Both the position numbers and the translations under genes were made by a program. The notes beneath the pieces are model-generated. The model was not told the origin of the DNA. It ran no database searches and saw only the letters and a program-made list of their open reading frames with translations. A stretch of DNA of 64,000 nucleotides. Origin: Eledone cirrhosa. Its lineage: Eukaryota; Mollusca; Cephalopoda; Octopoda; Eledonidae. The stretch is from the NCBI GenBank assembly GCA_964016885.1, contig OZ024742.1, positions 752,736 through 816,735 on the forward strand, given 5' to 3'. The first letter of the stretch is position 1, and each line of letters opens with the position of its first letter. Below, piece by piece: positions 1 to 10,515 of this stretch.

Positions 1-23
1 GTAAAGGTGTTAGTGGAGGTGTG

Positions 24-34
24 TGGTCTAGTGG
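24..34 (+). other. tRNA-Glu-like A-box motif, first instance of one per unit
   Basis: The bases TGGTCTAGTGG fit the RNA polymerase III A-box consensus TRGYNNARNNG at every position. From memory, they also equal the D-arm segment of animal tRNA-Glu genes. The same motif, sometimes with one substitution, is present in nearly every full-length unit of the window. I see no B box (GGTTCGANNCC-like), no acceptor or anticodon arm, and almost no T4 terminator; TTTT occurs at about 29716, 33244 and 42186. A working promoter is therefore not supported. The match could mark descent from a tRNA or SINE head, or be chance. Confidence 0.25.
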
Positions 35-187
35 TAAAGGTGTTCTGTAGAGGTGTGTGGTCTAGTGGTAAAGGTGTTCTGTAGAGGTGTGTGGTCTAGT
101 GGTAAAGGTGTTCTGTGGAGGTGTGTGGTCTAGTGGTAAAGGTGTTCTGTGGAGGTGTGTGGTCTAGTGGTAAAGGTGTTAGTGGAG

Positions 188-220
188 GTGTGTGGTCTAG
201 TGGTAAAGGTGTTAGTGGAG
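188..220 (+). repeat. Representative 33-bp unit (type S)
   Basis: This is a clean example of the 33-bp unit, ending TTAGTGGAG. It differs from the 34-bp form only where one A replaces the dinucleotide CT after GGTGTT. Runs of S units keep a plus-strand reading frame open in two frames, giving 11-residue peptide periods. The third frame always meets the TAG inside CTAG. Confidence 0.95.
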
Positions 221-352
221 GTGTGTGGTCTAGTGGTAAAGGTGTTAGTGGAGGTGTGTGGTCTAGTGGTAAAGGTGTTAGTGGAGGTGTGTGGTCTAGT
301 GGTAAAGGTGTTAGTGGAGGTGTGTGGTCTAGTGGTAAAGGTGTTAGTGGAG

Positions 353-386
353 GTGTGTGGTCTAGTGGTAAAGGTGTTCTGTAGAG
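353..386 (+). repeat. Representative 34-bp unit (type A, TAGAG tail)
   Basis: This 34-bp unit ends TTCTGTAGAG. It differs from the W form by one G-to-A change in the tail. In 1-1165 such units separate runs of 33-bp units: the pattern A, W, then four or eight S units recurs. The change also creates a TAG that closes one of the otherwise open frames. Confidence 0.95.
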
Positions 387-1186
387 GTGTGTGGTCTAGT
401 GGTAAAGGTGTTCTGTGGAGGTGTGTGGTCTAGTGGTAAAGGTGTTAGTGGAGGTGTGTGGTCTAGTGGTAAAGGTGTTAGTGGAGGTGTGTGGTCTAGT
501 GGTAAAGGTGTTAGTGGAGGTGTGTGGTCTAGTGGTAAAGGTGTTAGTGGAGGTGTGTGGTCTAGTGGTAAAGGTGTTCTGTAGAGGTGTGTGGTCTAGT
601 GGTAAAGGTGTTCTGTGGAGGTGTGTGGTCTAGTGGTAAAGGTGTTAGTGGAGGTGTGTGGTCTAGTGGTAAAGGTGTTAGTGGAGGTGTGTGGTCTAGT
701 GGTAAAGGTGTTAGTGGAGGTGTGTGGTCTAGTGGTAAAGGTGTTAGTGGAGGTGTGTGGTCTAGTGGTAAAGGTGTTAGTGGAGGTGTGTGGTCTAGTG
801 GTAAAGGTGTTAGTGGAGGTGTGTGGTCTAGTGGTAAAGGTGTTAGTGGAGGTGTGTGGTCTAGTGGTAAAGGTGTTAGTGGAGGTGTGTGGTCTAGTGG
901 TAAAGGTGTTCTGTAGAGGTGTGTGGTCTAGTGGTAAAGGTGTTCTGTGGAGGTGTGTGGTCTAGTGGTAAAGGTGTTAGTGGAGGTGTGTGGTCTAGTG
1001 GTAAAGGTGTTAGTGGAGGTGTGTGGTCTAGTGGTAAAGGTGTTAGTGGAGGTGTGTGGTCTAGTGGTAAAGGTGTTAGTGGAGGTGTGTGGTCTAGTGG
1101 TAAAGGTGTTCTGTAGAGGTGTGTGGTCTAGTGGTAAAGGTGTTCTGTGGAGGTGTGTGATCTAGTGGTAAAGGTGTTCTGTGGAG

Positions 1187-1220
1187 GTGTGTGGTCTAGT
1201 GGTAAAGGTGTTCTGTGGAG
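1187..1220 (+). repeat. Representative 34-bp unit (type W, TGGAG tail)
   Basis: This is the 34-bp unit ending TTCTGTGGAG. Because 34 is not a multiple of three, each such unit shifts the reading frame, which is why open frames in the window never exceed about 130 codons. Confidence 0.95.
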
Positions 1221-3522
1221 GTGTGTGGTCTAGTGGTAAATGTGTTAGTGGAGATGTGTTGTCTAGTCGTAAAGGTGTTAGTGGAGGTGTGTGGTCTAGT
1301 GGTAAAGGTGTTCTGTGGAGGTGTGTGGTCTAGTGGTAAAGGTGTTCTGTGGAGGTGTGTGGTCTAGTGGTAAAGGTGTTAGTGGAGGTGTGTGGTCTAG
1401 TGGTAAAGGTGTAAGTGGAGGTGTGTGGTCTAGTGGTAAAGGTGTTCTGTAGAGGTGTGTGGTCTAGTGGTAAATGTGTTCTGTGGAGGTGTGTGGTCTA
1501 GTGGTAAAGGTGTTCTGTGGAGGTGTGTGGTCTAGTGGTAAAGGTGTTAGTGGAGGTGTGTGGTCTAGTGGTAAAGGTGTTAGTGGAGATGTGTGGTTTA
1601 GTGGTAAAGGTGTTCTGTAGAGGTGTGTGGTCTAGTGGTAAAGGTGTTCTGTGGCGGTGTGTGGTCTAGTGGTAAAGGTGTTAGTGGAGGTGTGTGGTCT
1701 AGTGGTATAGGTGTTAGTGGAGGTGTGTGGTCTAGTGGTAAAGGTGTTCTGTGGAGGTGTGTGGTCTAGTGGTAAATGTGTTAGTGGAGGTGTGTGGTCT
1801 AGTGGTATAGGTGTTAGTGGAGGTGTGTGGTCTAGTGGTAAAGGTGTGTGGTCTAGTGGTAAAGGTGTTCTGTAGAGGTGTGTGGTCTAGTGGTAAAGGT
1901 GTTCTGTGGCGGTGTGTGGTCTAGTGGTAAAGGTGTTCTGTGGAGGTGTGTGGTCTAGTGGTAAAGGTGTTCTGTGGAGGTGTGTGGTCTAGTGGTAAAG
2001 GTGTTAGTGGAGGTGTGTGGTCTAGTGGTAAAGGGGTTCTGTGGAGGTGTGTGGTCTAGTAGTAAAGGTGTTCTGTGGAGGTGTGTGGTCTAGTGGTAAA
2101 GGTGTTAGTGGAGGTGTGTGATCTAGTGGTAAAGGTGTTAGTGGAGGTGTGTGGTCTAGTGGTAAAGGTGTTCTGTAGAGGTGTGTGGTCTAGTGGTAAC
2201 GGTGTTCTGTGGAGGTGTGTGGTCTAGTGGTATAGGTGTTCTGTGGAGGTGTGTGGTCTAGTGGTATAGGTATTCTGTGGAGGTGTGTGGTCTAGTGGTA
2301 AAGGTGTTAGTGGAGGTGTGTGGTCTAGTGGTAAAGGTGTTCTGTAGAGGTGTGTGGTCTAGTGGTAAAGGTGTTAGTGGAGGTGTGTGGTCTAGTGGTA
2401 AAGGTGTTAGTGGAGGTGTGTGGTCTAGTGGTAAAGGTGTTCTGGAGAGGTGTGTGGTCTAGTGGTAAAGGTGTTCTGTGGAGGTGTGTGGTCTAGTGGT
2501 AAAGGTGTTGTGTGGAGGTGTGTGGTCTAGTGGTAAAGGTGTTAGTGGAGATGTGTGGTCTAGTGGTAAAGGTGTTCTGTGGATGTGTGTGGTCTAGTGG
2601 TAAAGGTGTTAGTGGAGGTGTGTGGTCTAGTGGTAAAGGTGTTCTGTAGAGGTTTGTGGTTTAGTGGTAAAGGTGTTCTGTGGAGGTGTGTGGTCTAGTG
2701 GTAAAGGTGTTCTTTGGAGGTGTGTGGTCTAGTGGTAAAGGTGTTAGTGGAGGTGTGTGGTCTAGTGGTAAAGGTGTTAGTGGAGGTGTGTGGTCTAGTG
2801 GTATAGGTGTTCTGTGGAGGTGTGTGGTCTAGTGGTATAGGTGTTCTGTGGAGGTGTGTGGTCTAGTGGTAAAGGTGTTAGTGGAGGTGTGTGGTCTAGT
2901 GGTAAAGGTGTTCTGTAGAGGTGTGTGGTCTAGAGGTAAAGGTGTTAGTGGAGGTGTGTGGTCTAGTGGTAAAGGTGTTAGTGGAGGTCTGTGGTCTAGT
3001 GGTAAAGGTGTTCTGTGTAGGTGTGTGGTCTAGTGGTAAAGGTGTTAGTGGATGTGTGTGGTCTAGTGGTAAAGGTGTTCTGTGGAGGTGTGTGGTCTAG
3101 TGGTAAAGGTGTAAGTGGAGGTGTGTGGTCTAGTGGTAAAGGTGTTCTGTAGAGGTGTGTGGTCTAGTGGTAAATGTGTTCTGTGGAGGTGTGTGGTCTA
3201 GTGGTAAAGGTGTTCTGTGGAGGTGTGTGGTCTAGTGGTAAAGGTGTTAGTGGAGGTGTGTGGTCTAGTGGTAAAGGTGTAAGTGGAGGTGTGTGGTCTA
3301 GTGGTAAAGGTGTTCTGTGGAGGTGTGTGGTCTAGTGGTAAAGGTGTTAGTGGAGGTGTGTGGTCTAGTGGTAAAGGTGTAAGTGGAGGTGTGTGGTCTA
3401 GTGGTAAAGGTGTTCTGTAGAGGTGTGTGGTCTAGTGGTAAAGGTGTTCTGTGGCGGTGTGTGGTCTAGTGGTAAAGGTGTTCTGTGGAGGTGTGTGGTC
3501 TAGTGGTAAAGGTGTTCTGTGG

Positions 3523-6500
3523 CGGTGTGTGGTCTAGTGGTAAAGGCGTTCTGTGGAGGTGTGTGGTCTAGTGGTAAAGGTGTTAGTGGAGGTGTGTGGT
3601 TTAGTGGTAAAGGTGTTCTGTAGAGGTGTGTGGTCTAGTGGTAAATGTGTTCTGTGGAGGTGTGTGGTCTAGTGGTAAAGGTGTTAGTGGAGGTGTGTGG
3701 TCTAGTGGTAAAGGTGTTCTGTGGAGGTGTGTGATCTAGTGGTAAAGGTGTTAGTGGAGGTGTGTGGTCTAGTGGTAAAGGTGTTAGTGGAGGTGTGTGG
3801 TTTAGTGGTAAAGGTGTTCTGTAGAGGTGTGTGGTCTAGTGGTAAAGGTGTTCTGTGGTCTAGTGGTAAAGGTGTTAGTGGAGGTGTGTGGTCTAGTGGT
3901 AAAGGTGTTCTGTAGAGGTGTGTGGTCTAGTGGTAAAGGTGTGTGGTCTAGTGGTAAAGGTGTTAGTGGAGGTGTGTGGCCTAGTGGTAAAGGTGTTCTG
4001 TGGAGGTGTGTGGTCTAGTGGTAAAGGTGTTCTGTGGAGGTGTGTGGTCTAGTGGTAAAGGTGTTCTGTAGAGGTGTGTGGTCTAGTGGTATAGGTGTTA
4101 GTGGAGGTGTGTGGCCTAGTGGTAAAGGTGTTCTGTAGAGGTGTGTGGTCTAGTGGTATAGGTGTTCTGTGGAGGTGTGTGGTCTAGTGGTATCGGTGTT
4201 CTGTGGAGGTGTGTGGTCTAGTGGTAAAGGTGTTCTGTAGAGGTGTGTGGTCTAGTGGTAAAGGTGTTAGTGGAGGTGTGTGGTCTAGTGGTAAAGGTGT
4301 TCTGTAGAGGTTTGTGGTTTAGTGGTAAAGGTGTTCTGTGGAGGTGTGTGGTCTAGTGGTAAAGGTGTTCTTTGGAGGTGTGTGGTCTAGTGGTAAAGGT
4401 GTTAGTGGAGGTGTGTGGTCTAGTGGTAAAGGTGTTAGTGGAGGTGTGTGGTCTAGTGGTAAAGGTGTTCTGCAGAGGTGTGTGGTCTAGTGGTAAATGT
4501 GTTCTGTGGAGGTGTGTGGTCTAGTGGTAAAGGTGTTAGTGAAGGTGTGTGGTCTAGTGGTAAAGGTGTTAGTGGAGGTGTGTGGTCTAGTGGTAAAGGT
4601 GTTAGTAGAGGTGTGTGGTCTAGTGGTAAAAGTGTTCTGTGGAGTTGTGTGGTCTAGTGGTATAGGTGTTCTGTGGAGGTGTGTGGTCTAGTGGTATAGG
4701 TGTTCTGTGGAGGTGTGTGGTCTAGTGGTAAAGGTGTTAGTGGAGGTGTGTGGTCTAGTGGTAAAGGTGTTCTGTAGAGGTGTGTGGTCTAGAGGTAAAG
4801 GTGTTAGTGGAGGTGTGTGGTCTAGTGGTAAAGGTGTTAGTGGAGGTCTGTGGTCTAGTGGTAAAGGTGTTCTGTGTAGGTGTGTGGTCTAGTGGTAAAG
4901 GTGTTAGTGGATGTGTGTGGTCTAGTGGTAAAGGTGTTCTGTGGAGGTGTGTGGTCTAGTGGTAAATGTGTTAGTGGAGGTGTGTGGTCTAGTGGTAAAG
5001 GTGTTCTGTGTAGGTGTGTGGTCTAGTGGTAAAGGTGTTCGTGGAAGTGTGTGGTCTAGTGGTAAAGGTGTTCTGTGGAGGTGTGTGGTCTAGTGGTACA
5101 GGTGTTAGTGGAGGTGTGTGGTCTAGTGGTAAAGGTGTTCTGTGTAGGTGTGTGGTCTAGTGGTAAAGGTGTTAGTGGAGGTGTGTGGTCTAGTGGTAAA
5201 GGTGTTCTTTGGAGGTGTGTGGTCTAGTGGTAAAGGTGTTAGTGGAGGTATGTGGTCTAGTGGTAAAGGTGTTCTGTAGAGGTGTGTGGTCTAGTGGTAA
5301 AGGTGTTCTGTGGAGGTGTGTGGTCTAGTGGTAAAGGTGTTAGTGTGTGGTCTAGTGGTAAAGGTGTTCTGTGGTCTAGTGGTAAAGGTGTTAGTGTAGG
5401 TGTGTGGTCTAGTGGTAAAGGTGTTCTGTAGAGGTGTGTGGTCTAGTGGTAAAGGTGTGTGGTCTAGTGGTAAAGGTGTTAGTGGAGGTGTGTGGCCTAG
5501 TGGTAAAGGTGTTCTGTGGAGGTGTGTGGTCTAGTGGTAAAGGTGTTCTGTGGAGGCGTGTGGTCTAGTGGTAAAGGTGTTCTGTAGAGGTGTGTGGTCT
5601 AGTGGTATAGGTGTTAGTGGAGGTGTGTGGTCTAGTGGTAAAGGTGTTCTGTAGAGGTGTGTGGTCTAGTGGTATAGGTGTTCTGTGGAGGTGTGTGGTC
5701 TAGTGGTATTGGTGTTCTGTGGAGGTGTGTGGTCTAGTGGTAAAGGTGTTCTGTAGAGGTTTGTGGTCTAGTGGTAAAGGTGTTAGTGGAGGTGTGTGGT
5801 CTAGTGGTAAAGGTGTTCTGTAGAGGTTTGTGGTTTAGTGGTAAAGGTGTTCTGTGGAGGTGTGTGGTCTAGTGGTAAAGGTGTTCTTTGGAGGTGTGTG
5901 GTCTAGTAGTAAAGGTGTTAGTGGAGGTGTGTGGTCTAGTGGTAAAGGTGTTAGTGGAGGTGTGTGGTCTAGTGGTATAGGTGTTCTGTGGAGGTGTGTG
6001 GTCTAGTGGTATAGGTGTTCTGTGGAGGTGTGTGGTCTAGTGGTAAAGGTGTTAGTGGAGGTGTGTGGTCTAGTGGTAAAGGTGTTCTGTAGAGGTGTGT
6101 GGTCTAGAGGTAAAGGTGTTAGTGGAGGTGTGTGGTCTAGTGGTAAAGGTGTTAGTGGAGGTCTGTGGTCTAGTGGTAAAGGTGTTCTGTGTAGGTGTGT
6201 GGTCTAGTGGTAAAGGTGTTAGTGGATGTGTGTGGTCTAGTGGTAAAGGTGTTCTGTGGAGGTGTGTGGTCTAGTGGTAAAGGTGTTAGTGGAGGTGTGT
6301 GGTCTAGTGGTAAAGGTGTTCTGTGTAGGTGTGTGGTCTAGTGGTAAAGGTGTTCTGTGTAGGTGTGTGGTTTAGTGGTAAAGGTGTTAGTGGAGGTGTG
6401 TGGTCTAGTGGTAAAGGTGTTCTGTGTAGGTGTGTGGTCTAGTGGTAAAGGTGTTCTGTGTAGGTGTGTGGTCTAGTGGTAAAGGTGTTAGTGGAGGTGT

Positions 6501-6750
6501 GTGGTCTAGTGGTAAAGGTGTTCTGTGTAGGTGTGTGGTCTAGTGGTAAAGGTGTTAGTGGAGGTGTGTGGTCTAGTGGTAAAGGTGTAAGTGGAGGTGT
6601 GTGGTCTAGTGGTAAAGGTGTTCTGTAGAGGTGTGTGGTCTAGTGGTAAATGTGTTCTGTGGAGGTGTGTGGTCTAGTGGTAAAGGTGTTCTTTGGAGGT
6701 GCGTGGTCTAGTGGTAAAGGTGTTAGTGGAGGTGTGTGGTCTAGTGGTAA
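3523..6750 (+). repeat. Mixed block with diverged counterpart at about 35.7-40.2 kb
   Basis: The order of rare variants here is repeated later at an offset of about 32,159 with small indels. Shared markers include GGCGTTCTG at 3545 (35704), the GTGATCTAG unit at 3730 (35889), the 24-bp truncated unit near 3845 (36005), GTATCGGTG near 4191 (36350), AAAAGTG near 4628 (36785) and GTATGTGG near 5248 (37472). The counterpart has a 2-bp deletion near 36073 and an expanded stretch at 38.85-39.45 kb. The TCTAGAGG/GGTCTGTGG/CTGTGTAG module occurs twice inside this block, at 4707-4892 and 6022-6207, 1315 bp apart. Confidence 0.8.
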
Positions 6751-6825
6751 AGGTGTTCTGTAGAGGTGTGTGGTATAGTGGTAAAGGTGTTCTGTGGAGG
6801 TGTGTGGTCTAGTGGTAAAGGTGTT

Positions 6826-7440
6826 CTTTGGAGGTGCGTGGTCTAGTGGTAAAGGTGTTCTTTGGAGGTGCGTGGTCTAGTGGTAAAGGTGTTCTGTGGA
6901 GGTGTGTGGTCTAGTGGTAAAGGTGTTCTGTAGAGGTGTGTGGTCTAGTGGTAAAGGTGTTCTTTGGAGGTGCGTGGTCTAGTGGTAAAGGTGTTCTGTA
7001 GAGGTGTGTGGTCTAGTGGTAAAGGTGTTCTGTAGAGGTGTGTGGTCTAGTGGTAAAGGTGTTCTTTGGAGGTGCGTGGTCTAGTGGTAAAGGTGTTCTT
7101 TGGAGGTGCGTGGTCTAGTGGTAAAGGTGTTCTGTGGAGGTGTGTGGTCTAGTGGTAAAGGTGTTCTGTAGAGGTGTGTGGTCTAGTGGTAAAGGTGTTC
7201 TTTGGAGGTGCGTGGTCTAGTGGTAAAGGTGTTCTGTAGAGGTGTGTGGTCTAGTGGTAAAGGTGTTCTGTAGAGGTGTGTGGTCTAGTGGTAAAGGTGT
7301 TCTTTGGAGGTGCGTGGTCTAGTGGTAAAGGTGTTCTTTGGAGGTGCGTGGTCTAGTGGTAAAGGTGTTCTGTGGAGGTGTGTGGTCTAGTGGTAAAGGT
7401 GTTCTGTAGAGGTGTGGGGTCTAGTGGTAAAGGTGTTCTG
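6826..7440 (+). repeat. 238-bp higher-order repeat (seven 34-bp units)
   Basis: Units with the tail CTTTGGAGGTGCGTGG (T), W units and A units follow the fixed order T-T-W-A-T-A-A. The first T of each set has its C at 6826, 7064 and 7302, exactly 238 bp (7 x 34) apart. About 2.6 copies are present, ending at a GTGTGGGGTC variant near 7414. All units here are the 34-bp form. Confidence 0.9.
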
Positions 7441-8040
7441 TGGAGGTGTGTGGTCTAGTGGTAAAGGTGTTAGTGGAGGTGTGTGGTCTAGTGGTAAAGG
7501 TGTTCTGTAGAGGTGTGTGGTCTAGTGGTAAAGGTGTTCTGTGGAGGTGTGTGGTCTAGTGGTAAAGGTGTTAGTGGAGGTGTGTGGTCTAGTGGTAAAG
7601 GTGTTCTGTAGAGGTGTGTGGTCTAGTGGTAAAGGTGTTCTGTGGAGGTGTGTGATCTAGTGGTAAAGGTGTTCTGTGGAGGTGTGTGGTCTAGTGGTAA
7701 AGGTGTTCTGTAGAGGTGTGTGGTCTAGTGGTAAAGGTGTTCTGTGGAGGTGTGTGGTCTAGTGGTAAAGGTGTTAGTGGAGGTGTGTGGTCTAGTGGTA
7801 AAGGTGTTCTGTAGAGGTGTGTGGTCTAGTGGTAAAGGTGTTCTGTGGAGGTGTGTGGTCTAGTGGTAAAGGTGTTAGTGGAGGTGTGTGGTCTAGTGGT
7901 AAAGGTGTTCTGTAGAGGTGTGTGGTCTAGTGGTAAAGGTGTTCTGTGGAAGTGTGTGATCTAGTGGTAAAGGTGTTCTGTGGAGGTGTGTGGTCTAGTG
8001 GTAAAGGTGTTCTGTGGAGGTGTGTGGTCTAGTGGTAAAT
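7437..8040 (+). repeat. 304-bp tandem duplication of a nine-unit block
   Basis: The order W-S-A-W-S-A-W(GTGATCTAG)-W-A in 7437-7740 is repeated from 7741. The second copy ends in a W-type unit before a TAAATGTG variant. The inner W-S-A triplet is itself a 101-bp repeat. The second copy carries GAAGTGTG near 7950 as a private change. Confidence 0.8.
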
Positions 8041-8549
8041 GTGTTAGTGGAGATGTGTTGTCTAGTGGTAAAGGTGTTAGTGGAGGTGTGTGGTCTAGTG
8101 GTAAAGGTGTTCTGTGGAGGTGTGTGGTCTAGTGGTAAAGGTGTTCTGTGGAGGTGTGTGGTCTAGTGGTAAAGGTGTTAGTGGAGGTATGTGGTCTAGT
8201 GGTAAAGGTGTTCTGTAGAGGTGTGTGGTCTAGTGGTAAAGGTGTTCTGTGGAGGTGTGTGGTCTAGTGGTAAAGGTGTTAGTGGAGGTGTGTGGTCTAG
8301 TGGTAAAGGTGTTCTGTAGAGGTGTGTGGTCTAGTGGTAAAGGTGTTCTGTGGAGGTGTGTGGTCTAGTGGTAAAGGTGTTAGTGGAGGTGTGTGGTCTA
8401 GTGGTAAAGGTGTTCTGTGGAGGTGTGTGGTCTAGTGGTAAAGGTGTTCTGTGGAGGTGTGTGATCTAGTGGTAAAGGTGTTCTGTGGAGGTGTGTGTTC
8501 TAGTGGTAAAGGTGTTAGTGGAGGTGTGTGGTCTAGTGGTAAAGGTGTT

Positions 8550-9475
8550 CTGTGTAGGTGTGTGGTCTAGTGGTAAAGGTGTTCTGTGGAGGTGTGTGGT
8601 CTAGTGGTAAAGGTGTTAGTGGAGGTGTGTGGTCTAGTGGTAAAGGTGTTAGTGGAGGTGTGTGGTCTAGTGGTAAAGGTGTTCTGTGGAGGTGTGTGGT
8701 CTAGTGGTAAAGGTGTTCTGTGGAGGTGTGTGGTCTAGTGGTAAAGGTGTTAGTGGAGGTGTGTGGTCTAGTGGTAAAGGTGTTAGTGGAGGTGTGTGGT
8801 CTAGTGGTAAAGGTGTTCTGTGGAGGTATGTGGTCTAGTGGTAAAGGTGTTAGTGGAGGTGTGTGGTCTAGTGGTAAAGGTGTTAGTGGAGGTGTGTGGT
8901 CTAGTGGTAAAGGTGTTAGTGGAGGTGTGTGGTCTAGTGGTAAAGGTGTTCTGTGGAGGTGTGTGGTCTAGTGGTAAAGGTGTTCTGTGGAGGTGTGTGG
9001 TCTAGTGGTAAAGGTGTTCTGTGGAGGTGTGTGGTCTAGTGGTAAAGGTGTTCTGTGTAGGTGTGTGGTCTAGTGGTAAAGGTGTTCTGTGGAGGTGTGT
9101 GGTCTAGTGGTAAAGGTGTTAGTGGAGGTGTGTGGTCTAGTGGTAAAGGTGTTAGTGGAGGTGTGTGGTCTAGTGGTAAAGGTGTTCTGTGGAGGTGTGT
9201 GGTCTAGTGGTAAAGGTGTTCTGTGGAGGTGTGTGGTCTAGTGGTAAAGGTGTTAGTGGAGGTGTGTGGTCTAGTGGTAAAGGTGTTAGTGGAGGTGTGT
9301 GGTCTAGTGGTAAAGGTGTTCTGTGGAGGTATGTGGTCTAGTGTAAAGGTGTTAGTGGAGGTGTGTGGTCTAGTGGTAAAGGTGTTAGTGGAGGTGTGTG
9401 GTCTAGTGGTAAAGGTGTTAGTGGAGGTGTGTGGTCTAGTGGTAAAGGTGTTCTGTGGAGGTGTGTGGTCTAGTG
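8550..9475 (+). repeat. 503-bp tandem duplication of a 15-unit block
   Basis: A CTGTGTAG unit at 8550 begins the order W, S, S, W, W, S, S, W(GTATGTGG), S, S, S, W. The same order restarts at 9053. The copies diverge after about 9475. Copy 2 has lost one G near 9343 (CTAGTGTAAAG). Confidence 0.85.
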
Positions 9476-9689
9476 GTAAAGGTGTTAGTGGAGGTGTGTG
9501 GTCTAGTGGTAAAGGTGTTAGTGGAGGTGTGTGGTCTAGTGGTAAAGGTGTTAGTGGAGGTGTGTGGTCTAGTGGTAAAGGTGTTCTGTGGAGGTGTGTG
9601 GTCTAGTGGTAAAGGTGTTCTGTGGAGGTGTGTGGTCTAGTGGTAAAGGTGTTAGTGGAGGTGTGTGGTCTAGTGGTAAAGGTGTTAGT

Positions 9690-10515
9690 GGAGGTATGTG
9701 GTCTAGTGGTAAAGGTGTTCTGTGGAGGTGTGTGGTCTAGTGGTAAAGGTGTTCTGTGGAGGTGTGTGGTCTAGTGGTAAAGGTGTTAGTGGAGGTATGT
9801 GGTCTAGTGGTAAAGGTGTTCTGTGGAGGTGTGTGGTCTAGTGGTAAAGGTGTTAGTGGAGGTATGTGGTCTAGTGGTAAAGGTGTTCTGTGGAGGTATG
9901 TGGTCTAGTGGTAAAGGTGTTCTGTGGAGGTATGTGGTCTAGTGGTAAAGGTGTTCTGTGGAGGTATGTGGTCTAGTGGTAAAGGTGTTCTGTGGAGGTA
10001 TGTGGTCTAGTGGTAAAGGTGTTCTGTGGAGGTGTGTGGTCTAGTGGTAAAGGTGTTCTGTGGAGGTGTGTGGTCTAGTGGTAAAGGTGTTAGTGGAGGT
10101 ATGTGGTCTAGTGGTAAAGGTGTTCTGTGGAGGTATGTGGTCTAGTGGTAAAGGTGTTCTGTGGAGGTATGTGGTCTAGTGGTAAAGGTGTTCTGTGGAG
10201 GTATGTGGTCTAGTGGTAAAGGTGTTCTGTGGAGGTATGTGGTCTAGTGGTAAAGGTGTTCTGTGGAGGTGTGTGGTCTAGTGGTAAAGGTGTTCTGTGG
10301 AGGTATGTGGTCTAGTGGTAAAGGTGTTCTGTGGAGGTGTGTGGTCTAGTGATAAAGGTGTTCTGTGGAGGTATGTGGTCTAGTGGTAAAGGTGTTCTGT
10401 GGAGGTGTGTGGTCTAGTGTTAAAGGTGTTCTGTGGAGGTATGTGGTCTAGTGGTAAAGGTGTTCTGTGGAGGTATGTGGTCTAGTGGTAAAGGTGTTCT
10501 GTGGAGGTATGTGGT
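9690..10515 (+). repeat. Block of GTATGTGG-variant units
   Basis: Most units here carry GGTATGTGG in place of GGTGTGTGG. Several stretches are runs of identical 34-bp variant units, for example 9896-10010 and 10131-10250. Elsewhere this variant is scattered and mostly single, so the block looks locally amplified from one variant. Private changes include GTGATAAAGG near 10350 and GTGTTAAAGG near 10417. Confidence 0.85.

Larger units (their letters stand above)
1..3522 (+). repeat. Copy 1 (3' part) of 13,366-bp-period duplication
   Basis: This block matches 13367-16888 at a constant offset of 13,366, including rare markers: the TCTAGTCG unit near 1263 (14629), the GGTATTCTG unit near 2270 (15636), the CTGGAGAG unit near 2441 (15807) and the TCTAGAGG unit near 2931 (16297). 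Similarity stops at 3523, where GGCGG here faces GGAGG at 16889. The left end lies outside the window. I noticed no substitutions, but the comparison was by eye. Base 1 already matches base 13367, so copy 1 extends upstream. Confidence 0.9.

Noticed and set aside
24..60. tRNA gene or intact SINE
   Set aside because: Only the A-box/D-arm-like segment is present. Anticodon arm, T arm/B box, acceptor pairing and 3' tail are absent, and units are far too short.
188..220. Telomeric repeat (GGTGTGTGG resembles yeast Rap1-type telomere DNA; GTTAG recalls TTAGGG)
   Set aside because: Unit length, two length classes, abundant diverged variants and kilobase duplications differ from telomerase-made repeats, which are short and regular. 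No TTAGGG or other canonical telomere repeat was seen.
1..1165. CRISPR-like array of regular repeats
   Set aside because: There are no unique spacers: the repeats abut directly and the whole unit is conserved. No cas-like genes are present.
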